Source: Aquatica leii
Taxonomy: Eukaryota > Arthropoda > Insecta > Coleoptera > Lampyridae
Reading direction: 5' to 3'
Assembly: GCA_035610365.1 (NCBI GenBank)
Contig: CM069432.1
Coordinates: forward strand, 112,983,529 to 113,047,528
Length of the DNA: 64,000 nt
Notes under the pieces: model-generated
What the model saw: the letters and a program-made list of their open reading frames with translations, nothing else
Databases searched by the model: none
What the model was told of the DNA's origin: nothing
Program-made: the position numbers and the translations under genes
Part shown: piece by piece, positions 1 through 12,285 of the stretch
How positions within the stretch are numbered: the first letter of the stretch is position 1
Layout: each line of letters begins with the position of its first letter

Positions 1-240
1 TATATAAAAACAACATTAATTTCAATAACGACACCAACAATTTAAGTAATATTTACAATAATTTAATTTCAAAAATTGCAAAAGATAAGCTTTTATAGTT
101 GTATGCGATTTCATGGTCATTTCTATCTATTAGCCTTATCATATTTACAATTATTTTTGAATTTGCATTCAGTGTATATTGTTTGTTTAACTTTAATGTC
201 CGTCGTTTTCTTTGTATATATATTTAAATTCTTTTAATCT

Positions 241-490
241 TTGACCTAATTTCATGTTAACTAGAATAAGTGACTTATTAGACGGTATGCTTGTTGGACC
301 AGTGGACTACCACCACTCGTAACCTTTTCTTGTAAGTTTTTGTTGTATGCTGTACCTGTTAACAAATTCAGTTGTTATATACGTTGTGTAATGTTGTTCA
401 CTTACCGTAAATAAATTTTCAGTGGCCTGAAGAAGTGCACACTAGAGGCACTAAACGTAGCCATAAAAACAGTTTAGAGTGGTTTTTATT
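241..490 (+). repeat. Penelope-like terminal fragment
   Basis: This noncoding stretch contains a hammerhead-like core near its end and resembles the reverse complement of 53573-53700. Both share a GGACNACCACCACT-like block followed about 120 bp later by a CTGA-GA...AAACGTAGCC motif. I infer a Penelope-like retroelement terminal repeat, because such elements carry hammerhead motifs in their terminal repeats. No Penelope reverse transcriptase is visible nearby, so the class call is tentative. Confidence 0.4.
423..463 (+). ncRNA. Hammerhead-ribozyme-like motif (degenerate)
   Basis: CTGAAGA at 427-433 is followed by a short hairpin (GUGC paired with GCAC around an 8-9 nt loop) and then AAAC, giving a CUGANGA...(G)AAAC layout with the G before AAA missing. 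TGGC just upstream and GCCA downstream can pair. This is the same architecture as 53573-53615. Activity is unlikely because the core is incomplete. Confidence 0.35.
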
Positions 491-747
491 GCCCCTCCTA
501 AAGAAGATAAAAATCTAGAACTAAATACAACTTGACCAACAGGAGGATAAACTACTTTACCATTATAAATAATCTATTAGAATATTTTTATTAAGAAAAA
601 AATAACTTGATAATTTCAAAATAAATATTTACAAAGATCTACTAGCTAACTTACAATAAAATTAACGAAAACTTTGAATTACAATTTGCGAATTCTCCTT
701 CCTTCAGCTAACTAGTTCTCATCTGTAAATAAAAACAAATAATTGAT
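491..747. other. No recognisable feature
   Basis: AT-rich sequence between the Penelope-like end and the Harbinger relic. I see no coding or repeat signal. Confidence 0.5.
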
Positions 748-1230
748 CATTGTAACACACTGCAACAGTTACCTCCTATAACATCTCTGTTCTGATGTTC
801 TACAATCCGATCTCTTTGCGATGTTGATTTTTCTTCAAATTCTTGCAGTATTTCTTGTGGTATCTTACTTTCTACTGCCATGTTGTGCAAAATCACACAA
901 GAATAAACAATTTTTGCAGCTTTTACAGGGTTGTAATTGAGTGTTCTATGTTTTAAAATGCATCCAAATCTACTTTTTATTACACCAAAGGACCTTTCAA
1001 TGCAGTTTCTTGTTTTAGTGTGGAGAGTTCACTTCTGCATTTTCTACTGGAGTTAACAGCCACGGTTGTAATGGATAGCCACTATCGCCTGTACAAGTTT
1101 ATTTTAATAAAAATAAAAGTAATTGTATAAACATTTTTATAATAAATTATACATAAACAAATACTTACAATCCGCATTTTCTAATTGATTTAGAATAAAA
1201 ACATTAATTAATCTGTTGTAAGCCATTTTT
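748..1230 (-). pseudogene. PIF/Harbinger transposase (HARBI1-like) C-terminal relic
   Basis: Read on the minus strand this gives the C-terminal half of a Harbinger DDE transposase. Visible landmarks are DSGYPLQPW, then ERSFGVIKSRFGC, then NPVKAAKIVYSCVILHNM, all characteristic of HARBI1-like proteins. A likely intron lies between a GTAAGT donor (exon end about 1169) and a TACAG acceptor (exon start about 1088), which joins the exon encoding NRLINVFILNQLENA to the DSGYPLQPW block. A one-base frameshift lies near 1022-1030, between the P-V-E-N-A segment and the NCIERS block. The N-terminal half and the first catalytic Asp are not found. It lies directly beside a decayed gypsy element in the same orientation. 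Confidence 0.8.
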
Positions 1231-1380
1231 TCTTCTAACCACTATCTTCTTGGACAAGAATAAATAATTAAGCTTTTAAGTTTTTATTACGGCGTTCTTC
1301 TGGGTTTAAAGATAGAGGATAGAGTGGTGTTACATTTTACTTGATTTCTATGCAGTAAGTTACTTTCTGCATGATGTCAC

Positions 1381-3660
1381 TTACGAATTAAAATCACTAA
1401 TAATCCTTTTTGGTATACCGTATTGTAAGAAAATCTCATCGATTAAAATTTTGGCACAAGTCAAAGCTGTAGCGTGCTTAAACGAAAACAGCTGTATCCA
1501 TTTTGTTGCAGCGTTTTTGACAAAAAACACCCAATATTTGCTAGAATTAGTAGTTAAAAGCGATCTTACCAAATCCATGGGTAATTTACTAGATAAGGAG
1601 TCTGATAAAATCCTGCAAACTTTAAATTATTAAGTTTAAATCGTTAATAATTGATACACGTTATGTGCTGTAATCATATCACGGCTTAGTGTGTTCAATA
1701 GTACTTTGCACTAACTCTTTTGTTGTCTTGTCTACACTATAGTGCGCCGCGCTAGGCGCATCATGGTATTGTAGTGATATCTCAGGAACTTAAGATTTAG
1801 GTGTGAAAAGTTGAGCAATATCCGATTCATAATCTGAAGAGTAACTACACAAAACACCTTGTAGCATTACGTATTCCCGATCGGTAAACTTAGGAAAGTC
1901 AACAGTATTAGGTTTATTTGCTTTGAAACATTCTATAATTAGATTATAATTCTATTAGAAACACAGTAGGTAACGTGACGAACGCATAACATACTTTAGC
2001 AGTTATTGACTCGGGAAATGGTAGACGCCACCACCTTGCGTTTTCCGGACAGATTCTCAATCCGAATATCGTTTTGTTAAAATAAAAGGGCCCATCTGGC
2101 TAAACGTCCACATGGTGATCTTATAGACATTAACCATTTTAAAAGTTGATGAGCAGTCTTAATATAACGATAAAACTTCAAAACTTAGTCGTAACCTATA
2201 CAACTGCTAATGCTTCCCGCTCCGTGGTACTATAATTCCATTCCATAACACTTAAAATTCTGCTACTATATTTGACTAGTATTTTGTTTTTTTTTCTCTT
2301 TAGAGTAGACAGGCCCCGATTGCGTAAGAACTGTCGTTGGTTTTTAGTATAAACCGCAGGTCACAGCCGGCATGACAAACGATAAGAGCACAAGTCACTA
2401 AACGTTTGAAAATCGTGTGAGCAAGGTGTTCTTCTTTTTATCATTTAAAAGTAGCGTTTTTACGAGTTAATAAATTTAAGAAACGCGCTACATTTATAAA
2501 ACTAGTCAAATATCATCTGAACCAACTACAAGTCTGTAAAAATGACGCTTACTGTTTAACGTTCTGCGGTGAAGTCATTTCTAAGACAACTTAAATTTAA
2601 TTTAGATCTGGTTCAATTCTATTTAGAGTAAAATCATAACCTAGATATTTAACAAACATACATTTGTAACAGTTGACGCACAGTTTAAACAATACAAGAC
2701 GTTTAAAAACGCGTTTAGTTTTTTTAAATGTTCTTCAAAAATGTTTGATATAACAATCAAAATATCTAAGTAAACTAACAAGATTACATTATCTAGTCCC
2801 ACCCGAAACCGGTCAATCGAACGTTGAAAAGTAGAAAGCGCATTTTTAAGTTTGAACGACATGCAAACAAAACGATAAATTAAAAAAAAATAAACCTAGT
2901 CTTATTACGGTTTTCAGGTTTGACGGTAACTTGATGATATGCAGCTTTAAGAACTAGGGTTAAACAATGTAAGTGCACTGACAAGTAACAAATCATCAAT
3001 TCTTGGCATGGGATACTTATTCGAAGCAGTTATTGTTTTAGGCGTCGATAATCTACGGAAAATTTAACTGATCCATTATTTTTAGGTACAAGCACTACGG
3101 GCGCTGTATTCGATAAGTCGCACTCTTCTACAATGCCAGCTTCTTCAAGTTTATTTACTTCTTTTTTAAGGATTTTAGTAGCAACAGCCTATAAGAAAGT
3201 ATTGCTATAAGTACATCATTCTTAAGTTCAGTAGTATGTTTAGTGTAAAGAGTGGCTTCTTCATGTTCAGTAAGCACTTCATGATGTTTACGCAATAAAT
3301 CTTGTAACTTTGCTTTTTCATTGTCAGGTAATTGTGGTGCTTCATTTGCACGTAAAATAATTTCATTGTAGTTTATGTGGACCTTTCCTTTATTTAATTT
3401 TGTGAATTTATGAATTTGGGACGTATCATTAGCAAAAACCCATTCTATTTAGTTTATATTAATAAGGATGTTTGTAGAAGCAATAAAATCTACACTTAAA
3501 AGCATTTTATTTTAAGTATGGTCAGGTATGGCAATAAATATGGTATGTATACTGTGATTTCGCTTGGCAACCGTATCAACGTACGCTAGGCATTTCAATA
3601 GAAAAAGTCTTTTACCTGTTTTACCGATTTTAGTCATCATAATGTCGACTTAAAAATTTC
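1381..3660 (-). pseudogene. Decayed Ty3/gypsy pol (protease-RT-RNase H-integrase)
   Basis: Minus-strand translation in several frames recovers gypsy pol in the correct order. A protease/linker-like stretch at about 3420-3660 leads into the start of RT (EEAGIVEECD and APVVLVP-like blocks near 3070-3180). The RT palm follows at 2641-2862 (LVYLDILIVIS in place of the usual LVYLDDLIV, so a catalytic Asp is lost). The integrase zinc region is at about 1690-1790 (YHDAPSAAHYSVDKT) and the integrase core at 1381-1578 (NAATKWIQLF, YGIPKRIISD). Many frameshifts and stops separate these blocks, and the RNase H region (about 1980-2640) is barely readable. No LTRs flank it. It belongs to a different gypsy lineage from the element at 10.6 kb. 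Confidence 0.85.
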
Positions 3661-3797
3661 TTGCATTTGTGAACAAGATAAAACATTAGATATGTACTAT
3701 AATTAAACGATAACTGTAAATACTAATAACCGCAGAAAACGTTGTAAATTGATTGTTCACCCGCGTAATCCAAAACAATTTTAATAAAACATCACAA

Positions 3798-4101
3798 TAA
3801 AACCACAACGTAAAGGACATTGAAGGTAAAGCAGTGACAACGCAATTGTACAAATGCCATCAAAGGAAATACTGGACGGCCGTTTTGTCTTTTTGGAGCA
3901 GTAAAAAATATATTCTAATGTCATTTTTACAATTGTATCAACAACTTTATAATTTTATATTCACATATAATAGGGATACCTATTAGCAAAAGATTGATGG
4001 CAAAGCCATCGCGTAGTATAAGTTACTATGTCTAAACACTAACAGGAAGTAGCTATAACAGCGAGTTTGTTCCCCAGTGTCCTTTACATTGTGGTTTTAT
4101 T
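3798..4101. mobile_element. Possible MITE with about 27-bp inverted repeats
   Basis: The sequence AATAAAACCACAACGTAAAG at 3798 recurs inverted at 4075-4101 with two mismatches over 27 bp. The interior has no coding sequence but includes a small hairpin (GATGGC AAA GCCATC at about 3990). No target duplication was confirmed. Confidence 0.4.
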
Positions 4102-4579
4102 CGCACCTTTATTCAAAAATATTTTAGATTACTTACGTTTTTTGTTGTTATAGTTAAATGCAGTTTCTTAGATAATGGGATTTTGACGTCAAACACGAGC
4201 GTTTGCAATAACTAGTGCTTGACATCATAAATTACATCATCTAAACAACTGGATTCTATTTATTTTTTGTTAATAATTTGATTTGTTATACATGTATAAT
4301 AAGTTGAAGTATATTCTTTACTTTAAGATAACTGCATATACTTCTTTATAAACCTAAGTAACTATTATTTGAATAAAACAAAATAAAAAAAATCAGTCAC
4401 GGTGTCGCTTACATTTTTGAGAATACCAATCAATACAAAACTATCTTACTTTTAAGTACACTGCATTTCGAAATTTTATACTATTATTTGTAACTTTATA
4501 TCAAAAATATTTACAAGCAAAGTAAAACAATTTTATAATAAGTTGAATGGTTTATTATGACATGAAAACATTAAAAAAA
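4102..4579. other. No recognisable feature
   Basis: AT-rich, noncoding; nothing seen on either strand. Confidence 0.5.
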
Positions 4580-4725
4580 ATACTAAGATAAGAACGTCTT
4601 CCGGGTTTGGACCGTGTCAATGTTGTAACCAAAGTTGCCAACGTTTCGCCCACTTTCGTAACGTTGGCAACTTTGGTTACAACATTGACACGGTCCAAAC
4701 CCGGAAGACGTTCTTATCTTAGTAT
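4580..4725. repeat. Near-perfect palindrome, 66-bp arms, 14-bp spacer
   Basis: The left arm 4580-4645 and right arm 4660-4725 are exact reverse complements by my reading, around the spacer 4646-4659. The arms are GC-richer than their surroundings and contain ACACGGTCCAAACCCGGAAG. On the minus strand the spacer edge reads CGAAACGTTGGC, the typical 3' side of a hammerhead core. I infer an inverted duplication of a Penelope-like terminal repeat. The short ORF that spans it is an artefact of the palindrome. Confidence 0.85.
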
Positions 4726-6616
4726 AGACTCTGGCCGTGGAAGCCTTCGCTATTACATTAAAAAAAATATCTAAAATTATTTTCATTCTTTAATTTAGTC
4801 ATCTTAAAAGTTGATTAAATAATTAAATAAATTATCACTATAAATGCCAACAAAAATAGGTAGATACAACCTATATTAAAAACACATTAAATAAATTAAA
4901 AGAATAGTATTTATCGTTTACAAGCATTTCGATTTTAAGTTTTTTCTTTTAATTATAAAAAAATAATAACAGATTTTTTTTTATCTTTTATAAAATGTAA
5001 ACGTTTATATTTTAAAAACGTGTATAATAACGTTAAATTGTTATTACATATACACATTTCCTTTTTAATCTACAAAAATACATAAACTCCGTGCCGTGAC
5101 AAAGGTTTAAAACATTCTCATGCAGTATAATTCATCCACTTTCCTAAAACATCGTCTCATGCAAATTTAAAAAATGATACTATTTGCATATTTTCGTTCT
5201 GGGTTTATTGTTAGTGCTACTTATAAATATTTCAATAGAACAAATTTTTTGTTCGTTTTATGCGATAATCTTATTTTACCTATTTCGTTATTTTTTTCAT
5301 TGAACATTATATATAAGATAAACACTAATAAATGGTGTTCGTTTTTAGTAATAAAAAAAAGTTAGTTATTTTGTAAAAATATGTTTAAAGTTATTTTTTA
5401 ATAAGTTAGATTGCATTCTATTATGTGTTGCAATAAATTCCCAAATATAAATTTGATTGATTATTTGATAAACCATTTTGTTTTCTAATTTTTTTATGAC
5501 ATCACACTACAGTTTAAAAAAATTAATGTTTTACTTTTGCAATGGTTCTGATACTAAAATCGATGTTTTTATTTAGCAGTACATTATTACTAGTTAGTTG
5601 TTAAATCAGAATATTTATTATTGAAACACACATTTTTTTACTGTTTTTATTTTTGTTTAATCTTATTATTTTTTGATTTCTTTATTTGTAATATAGCTGT
5701 AGAAATGTATGTTATATTACACTTTTATAAACGTGAGATTACAGCATCTTAAGTGTCGCAAATGCTTTAGACTTACAAAAAGTTAAAATCTATGAATATA
5801 TATTTTAACAGATTCCCGTTGATTAAAAAATTGCTAACGCGTTGTTAAAAAATGCAGCAATTGTCAAATTATTACCTTTTAACAATAATAGATTTGACAT
5901 TTCTTTTGCTTTACTAATGAGAATTTTTACTCGAGTAAATTTTATTTTCCTAGTCTAACTACAATTTAGTTTTATATAAATTTTTATTTGTACAATTATT
6001 TTCAGTACAGTACGTTGTAGATAATACAGAATATACACATAATTATAAAAGCAACCAACATTGTGTAAAAAAATATCTACAATGAAATTCACAACTTTAC
6101 AGTTTTACTTAAACGTCCAAATTTTTGATCACGTTTATACAACTTCTTTATATTTGACATGTCAAAAAATCTCATAGAAATGTGCGCCGACAACAACGCC
6201 GTGCTAATTAAGATTTAACAATTAGATCGTTGTCAGCAACAATCAGCTATACCGAGATCTGCAGAAGTCGACCATGAAATTGCTTCTAGAAGCAGCGCAG
6301 ATGACCGTAGAATGCCTATAAACTTATATTAATGAGGAAAAAAAATACTTTAGAACTACGACTTAGAATCAAACAATCAAAATATGCTCTTCAAACGCTT
6401 AAAAACTTTGACGTTTCTGGTTTAGCCCGAAACGAACAAACAAATGTAAAATGCTTTTATTTTCAAAATAAAAACACTATTGATGTATTCAGCAATATTG
6501 TTGCCAATAGATGTTTATTGTTTATAAAATTTTTGTCAATATATGTTAATGAATTTTATTAAAATCTTAAAATGTGTGTAGTTAACAATAAAAAAATTAT
6601 TATTTAAAATTATTAA
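4726..6616. other. AT-rich intergenic sequence
   Basis: No coding, RNA or repeat feature could be supported. Short ORFs here (for example 5174-5365 and 6332-6562) have low-complexity composition and match no family I know. Confidence 0.5.
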
Positions 6617-7100
6617 AGTTTAATTGAAACCCTAATAGTTACACTATGGTAAATCAATCAATTTGGTTGTGGTTTGCTTTAATTTTACGGTTTTGTAGAA
6701 AGTGAAGTGTTTGATAAAAAAGGAAACAAAAACAATGGAAGCGGTTGTTTTGTTCTTGGCGTTGCATATGCAATTTTTTTTAATATACACATTGTTGAAA
6801 TCTAAATAATATGTCAGAAAAACTTGGCTCTAAATTTGCATACAATTACTCCTTATTAGAAAAGTGTTTTACATACATGAGCCTTAAATATCAACCTAGA
6901 CATTTTTATATTAGAACAATAGCGCGCTTTTAAAGATATGTTTCTAAAGTACGCCTACAATAATTAAAGATCAAGAACTAATACACTACGTCTCTGTTAA
7001 AGATATCAATTGTATGTTTAGAGATGTCCCGTTGCAACTGAAATAAAAATCTTTTTGCCGTGTTATAGAATATTTTTATAATTATGTTAAATACAGTTCC
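6617..7100 (+). repeat. About 480-bp repeat unit, copy A (order X-Y)
   Basis: Block X (6617-6998) matches the reverse complement of 9818-10200 almost throughout, with scattered substitutions. Block Y (about 7000-7100) matches the reverse complement of about 10201-10300. The two copies are permuted: here Y follows X, whereas in the reverse complement of copy B, Y precedes X. That is what two windows onto a tandem X-Y-X-Y array would give. The sequence just before X looks like a degraded end of Y. Confidence 0.8.
6811..6933 (+). CDS. Hypothetical 40-aa ORF conserved in both repeat copies
   Basis: ATG to TAA encodes 40 residues beginning MSEKLGSKFAYNY. The same ORF is intact on the minus strand in copy B (9883-10005), with one Ser-to-Thr change and one synonymous change among the differences I see. 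I do not recognise it. Conservation may simply reflect the recent duplication of the DNA repeat, so coding status is doubtful. Confidence 0.2.
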   Translation: MSEKLGSKFAYNYSLLEKCFTYMSLKYQPRHFYIRTIARF

Positions 7101-9817
7101 ACTCTGCAAACAAGATAGTCATATATGTCAACTAAAAAAAAAATCTTTAAATTTTTGTTGCGATAAATAATTTGTCCAATCATATTTGATAATTTTAAGT
7201 TGGTACATTCACAGTTAAAAGAAAATTATGACAGTTTACAGCTGATATTTAATTAATTTTATTTAATTTAAGAATTAATGTGTGTTACAAATTGCCAAGC
7301 AAATAACTTATTCGTTTATTCGATCAAATATAAAACTTTAATACATCTAAAATAAACAAAAGGAATTTTGTAAATCTTAAATTATTTAACATTGGTTCTG
7401 TAAAACTTAATATTGTCACTAAAAATTGTATATTAATGTTTAAGGTTAAACTTTAATAAAACAGTTCTTTCAAATTTGTAGTTTACCGTTGATAGATTTG
7501 TTCTTTTCAGATTTTGTAAAAAAAACAGTTACATTGGTTATGCAGCCCATCATACATTTATGTGTATCCAACAATACACATTTAAATTAAGCTCCCAACA
7601 ATTTTTTTTGGGGTTGCTTACAAGCTACTGTAGCGCCGGTATCCCTTTTCCAACTATCTTGTTTGCTGTGTGAAGCTGAACTTAACCTTTAGCTTAGCTG
7701 GTTTAGAACAATACATGAGAAATATATGAATATTAGAGATAATAAATCATTTTTTTTTTATTATATCTTTAATTATTTCTGAAATGGTTCATCTATTTTT
7801 AATTTTTTTATTTGGTTAAATTAATATTGATAATTGATATAACTAAACGTCACATAGTTGTATAGCCTTTCATTATTACGTACAATAGTAGGTCGTGAAG
7901 TTTTGAAGAAAAGTTTATGTCAAATTGCGTGTAACATTTACTTATATTCCTTTTACCTTTGGCGTCTTTCAAGTGAAATGGTAAATGCTCTCTTTAAACA
8001 ATAAATTTAATTTAATAGTTAATTATTTTTTATTCATATAATTTTAATACAACAAAATAAAATAAACAATACACTAACAAATGAAAAAATCGCATAATTT
8101 ATAAATCAGCAGTAAATTTGTTTAATATTTTTTTTTTAATAATAAAGAAAGTAACTGTTTTCTACTACTATTTGTATTTTAAATTTTATTGTTATAGCTT
8201 TTGTTTAATCGACTTAATGGTAGGTACCTAGTTGTAACGTTCAGCCTAGAAGGTTAAAAAACGAGAAGAATTCATAAATTTGTAAAAGTAATTTTTTACT
8301 ATTCTACACGACTCCCTTGGTGATGTCAAAATATAAATTGTTCTACAAAACCAATACTAAATAAAAAAAGTAAACTTATTTAAAAACATGAGATAAATAT
8401 AATTAGATAACGCTTATACATAAATACGTTTTAGTAAACTAGTTACTAACACATTTAATTTAAACTGATTAATTGTTACCATATATTTTATATGATTCAT
8501 CTTTTAAGCTGGTTTAACCTAATTTTTTAAAGCAAATATAAGGTATTTTTGTATTACAAAATAATAGTATTATGCGTTATCATCAAAATTTTTAAAGTTT
8601 TTTAACTATGTTAATTTACGTTTTTAAATAAATAATGTTCTCTCTTTACACTATAGTTTTAATTAGTTTCATAGTGTTATTAAAGAAAATTTTTATAATT
8701 GAGTTTTGACAAAAAACTTATAATTTAATTTAACAAGTTCTTTACATATTTTTTTTAATAACAAATAATATTTTTTCTTGAATTAGATAGCTAACATTTT
8801 GTATTGGAAAGTTTATATAATCGATTTGTTAAGTTACAAGTGACACGTTTTTCCTATAAAATGATTTAGTATAAGTTCATGGAATACTTAGGAGTTCTTT
8901 AGAAAAATTGATTATATTATAAATCTATTTTTCCTCTTTTTTGTGGAAGTTTTTTAATAGTATTTTAGAAAAAATATTAAATTACTTTATGTAATCTTTT
9001 GCGATAACTTTAAACAGTTTGTCTTTAGTAATAAAATTTATTTCCATACCAGGTTGTATTTGTTTAAGTGTGCATAGTTTATGAATTAAACTTTAATACA
9101 CTCTGTATAAATAATGAAATACTTAAATTGCCTAAATTGTACCGTTTAGGTGTTAATTCTCAAAAAGCATGGCTTAATGTTTTATTAAATATTGTAGTTT
9201 ATTTCATTTTGACTTTATAAACCGTTGAACTAATATCAAATCGGTATTATTATGCTGTAAAATACCTCATTCAAACCTTTTATATATTTTTTCCTGTTTC
9301 TAGTCGATTTTTACTTTATGACGAACTAATACTTTTGAATTGTGAAAAAAGTGTAACTTAATGCATTTTCATGTTTTTAAAACATACCTTTTTTACAAGT
9401 TTTCATTAATCAATTTTTTTTACTTGTATTATCAAGATTATTAAAATCTTGCTAAAAACTAATTTTAGTTAAAATAATTTAGTAAAAATACTTGATAATG
9501 CTTTTATTTTAATTTTTTTTGTGCAAATATTTTAATTTTTTTTAACTTGACTGTTTACATTACGCATTTATTAAACTGGCAAAAATTTTTTATAATGTTT
9601 TTTTATCGTTTTAGCCTTAATTGGCTGTTACTACTGTAATTTATATTTCTAATTTTGATTTTGTTTGTCTGCGCTTAACATTTACGTATAATCTTGTTTC
9701 CACTAAACACATTCTTTTTGTTTCAAGCAAATTTAGAATGTAAACATTCTTAATTAAATAATTTAAGATATTTTTTTTAATGTTTAAATTGTTTATTACT
9801 TCATTACAAACTTTACC
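7101..9817. other. Spacer between the inverted repeat copies
   Basis: About 2.7 kb of very AT-rich DNA with no ORF of note. A 14-nt word GCAAACAAGATAGT just after copy A (about 7107) recurs inverted at about 7650-7668. Nothing else was seen. Confidence 0.5.
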
Positions 9818-10300
9818 AACAGAGACGTAGTGTATTAGTTCTTGATCTTTAATTATTGTAGGCGTACTTTATAAACATCTCTTTAAAAGCGTGCTATTGT
9901 TCTAATATAAAAATGTCTAGGTTGATATTTAAGGCTCATGTATGTAAAACACTTTTCTAATAAGGTGTAATTGTATGCAAATTTAGAGCCAAGTTTTTCT
10001 GACATATTATTTAGATTTCAACAATGTGTATATTAAAAAAAAATTGCATATGCAACGTCAATAACAAAACAACCGCTTCCATTGTTTTTGTTTCTTTTTT
10101 TATCAAACACTTAACTTTCTACAAAACCGTAAAATTAAAGCAAACCACAACCAAATTGATTGATTTACCATAATGTAACTATTAGGGTTTCAATTAAACT
10201 GTATTTAACATAATTATAAAAATATTCTATAACACGGCAAAAAGATTTTTATCTCAGTGGCAACGGGACATCTCTAAACATACAATTGATATATTTTTAG
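9818..10300 (-). repeat. About 480-bp repeat unit, copy B (inverted, permuted)
   Basis: This is the inverted partner of 6617-7100. On the plus strand, X complement occupies 9818-10200 and Y complement about 10201-10300. Copies A and B enclose about 2.7 kb. Confidence 0.8.
9883..10005 (-). CDS. Hypothetical 40-aa ORF, second copy
   Basis: Minus-strand counterpart of 6811-6933, same length and uninterrupted. No known family recognised; probably a passenger of the repeat. Confidence 0.2.
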   Translation of the reverse strand: MSEKLGSKFAYNYTLLEKCFTYMSLKYQPRHFYIRTIARF

Positions 10301-10626
10301 CTAAAAAGATGCGGTTTGTACAAAAAGTATATAACGTAATTATAAGAACGAGCCATTAGAAAGTTAGACTGGTTTATGTAGTTATTTTAATGCATTAATT
10401 TAAGCAGCTCTGAAGTATTTACCGTCTGAAATTTAGTAAACAAATATAAAAGCTAACCGTGTGTTTTTTATCTAATTTTTTTTATATTTATATAAATTTA
10501 GATATTCTAACACAATCTATTTACAGTAATACGATAATATAAGCAGCGAAGTACCTACAGATAGAAGCTTATTGCTTATCAGCTCAAATCGAAGAAGGGA
10601 GTGGGAAATAAAAATTAAATGAACGC
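10301..10626. other. No recognisable feature
   Basis: AT-rich flank upstream of the gypsy 5' LTR; nothing supported. Confidence 0.5.
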
Positions 10627-10810
10627 TGTCATAAACGTACCGCCACTGGCGACAGCTGGTAAGGGGTTAGGAATTTTTAAGATACATACTAGCGTAATGG
10701 TGACAAATAATAATGTACGCAAGACCCGCTTTGTACAACTAACAATAAAGAATCTGACAATAAATTAAATGTTGGTTTATTTGGTAGTCTTACTACACAA
10801 ACAATTTACA
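10627..10810 (+). repeat. Gypsy 5' LTR, 184 bp
   Basis: Starts TGTCAT and ends TTACA, giving TG...CA ends. It aligns without gaps to 21428-21611; I count about 11 differences in 184 positions (about 6%), three of them near the 3' end. It contains an AATAAA-like signal (ACAATAAAGAATC). Confidence 0.92.
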
Positions 10811-10828
10811 TGGCGCAGTCGAAATTGT
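10811..10828 (+). other. Primer-binding site
   Basis: TGGCGCAGTCG lies directly after the 5' LTR. It is compatible with the 3' end of a serine tRNA, allowing one mismatch to the tRNA-Ser sequence I remember. Confidence 0.6.
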
Positions 10829-10900
10829 AATCTACGCACGGATTAAGAAGATTAAAAACAGAAGAAAAAAGTGGGGTTAAGTACACGTGGTAAATGCACA

Positions 10901-11653
10901 ATGGAATTCTTAAAGCAGCCAAAAAGTATGGCATTAAGCGGCGATTTAAGTGCAAACTGGAAAAAATTCAGAAGCAATTATGAACTTTATATGACCGCGA
11001 GTGGAACTATTGAAAAAAGCGAAGAAATTAAGGCTGCTGTTTTATTGCATTGCATCGGGGAAGATGCAAGGGAATTATTAGACACGTTTGACTTATCACA
11101 TCCAGATGAAAAAGATGCTGAGAAATTATTAAGAAAGTACGAGGAATATTTCATACCGAAAACGAATAACAGTATAGAACGACATAAATTCAACACAAGG
11201 TCACAGTTACACACAGAATCGTATGATGAATACATTTGTGTCTTAAGAAAAATGGCAAAGAATTGTGGATTTGGTAAAGTTAAAGATGAATTAATTAAGG
11301 ACCGATTGGTATGCGCAATTCACGACAAGAGAGTTAAAGACAGGTTGCTACGTGAACCAAATGCGGAAGAAACAAATCGACACATTACTAATCTTGCAAA
11401 TCAAGTAACAATAGTGACACTTGGTGCAGTGCAGCGTGGACAGAGACTAGGAGGCTATCGAGGAGCGTTGATCACAACAAACAAGTTAAACAAGAAGCTA
11501 TGGTATCAGATGGGGGAAGAAACAGGCAACAGCGTACTTCACCCTGGGACAAGAATTCCGGGCAACAAGAATGCGGAACATGTGGTCTACAACATAGTAC
11601 AAGAGAACGGTGTCCAGCCAGAGAGAAAAGATGCAACTACTGTCACAAGGTAA
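10901..11653 (+). pseudogene. gag: Gypsy Gag (capsid part)
   Basis: The first ATG of this frame is at 10901 (MEFLKQPKSM). The reading frame gives a capsid-like region with GDLSANWKKFRSNYELYMTA and a KFNTRSQLHTESYDEYI block, typical of insect gypsy Gag proteins. The zinc-knuckle part of Gag is not in this frame. It appears in the frame that starts at 11500, and similarity appears to switch frames at about 11440-11460, so a frameshift has separated capsid from nucleocapsid. A programmed frameshift is the less likely alternative, because the knuckle normally belongs with capsid. No membrane segments or Env-like gene occur. Confidence 0.8.
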
Positions 11654-12285
11654 ACCATTTTTCCAATAAATGTATATATAAAAGTAGAGTTAGAAGTCAC
11701 ATAAATGTCATAGAGAATGCACAGGTTAATGAGGAGATACCAAATGATGATGAGGCAGCGGGCGTGACATTCACGCTGGGCACGGTAGAATTAAAAAGTG
11801 CAGAATCAAATTGGTATGAAAGTATGACACTAATTGAAACAAATGAAAGTCTAAATGTAAAGTTAGACACTGGAGCCCAGGTGAATGCCATTCCAGCAGG
11901 TATCTTCTTTAGTTTAAGAGCTAGAGATAAGTTAAGACCTTGTAATTACAATGTTTCAAATTACTCGGGAACAAAAATTGTAGTTAAGAGTAAATGTGAA
12001 TTGTTAGTGGGAATTAAGGGGAAGAAGCAAATGGTAGAATTTGTTGTAGTGGAAACAACCCCAATAGGTACTCCAGTGTTGGGATTAAAAGCAATTCATA
12101 ATTTTAATTTAATAAAACGTGTTGATGCGGTCAATAATAATGTTATTGCTGATTCATATGCAGATGTTTTTGAGGGCATAGGAACAATTAAAATTGATCC
12201 TGTAGATTTCAAATTAAAAGAAAACTATGAAAGTAACATAGTACCAGTTAGGAAAGTACCATTTCAAATTAAAAACAAATTGTAA
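11500..12285 (+). pseudogene. Gypsy nucleocapsid zinc knuckles and protease
   Basis: This frame holds two Cys-rich units (CGTCG...CPAREK and CNYCHKVNHFSNKC, the latter a CX2CX4HX4C knuckle), then an aspartic protease with LDTGAQVNAIP as the active-site loop and PVLGLKAI near its C-terminus. It continues into the linker before RT and stops at TAA (12283-12285). The same frame resumes directly beyond the stop with RT, so this is a single nonsense change. Confidence 0.88.

Noticed and set aside
4583..4786. 67-aa ORF with repeated Cys residues
   Set aside because: It spans the palindrome, which imposes mirrored codons; no protein family match.
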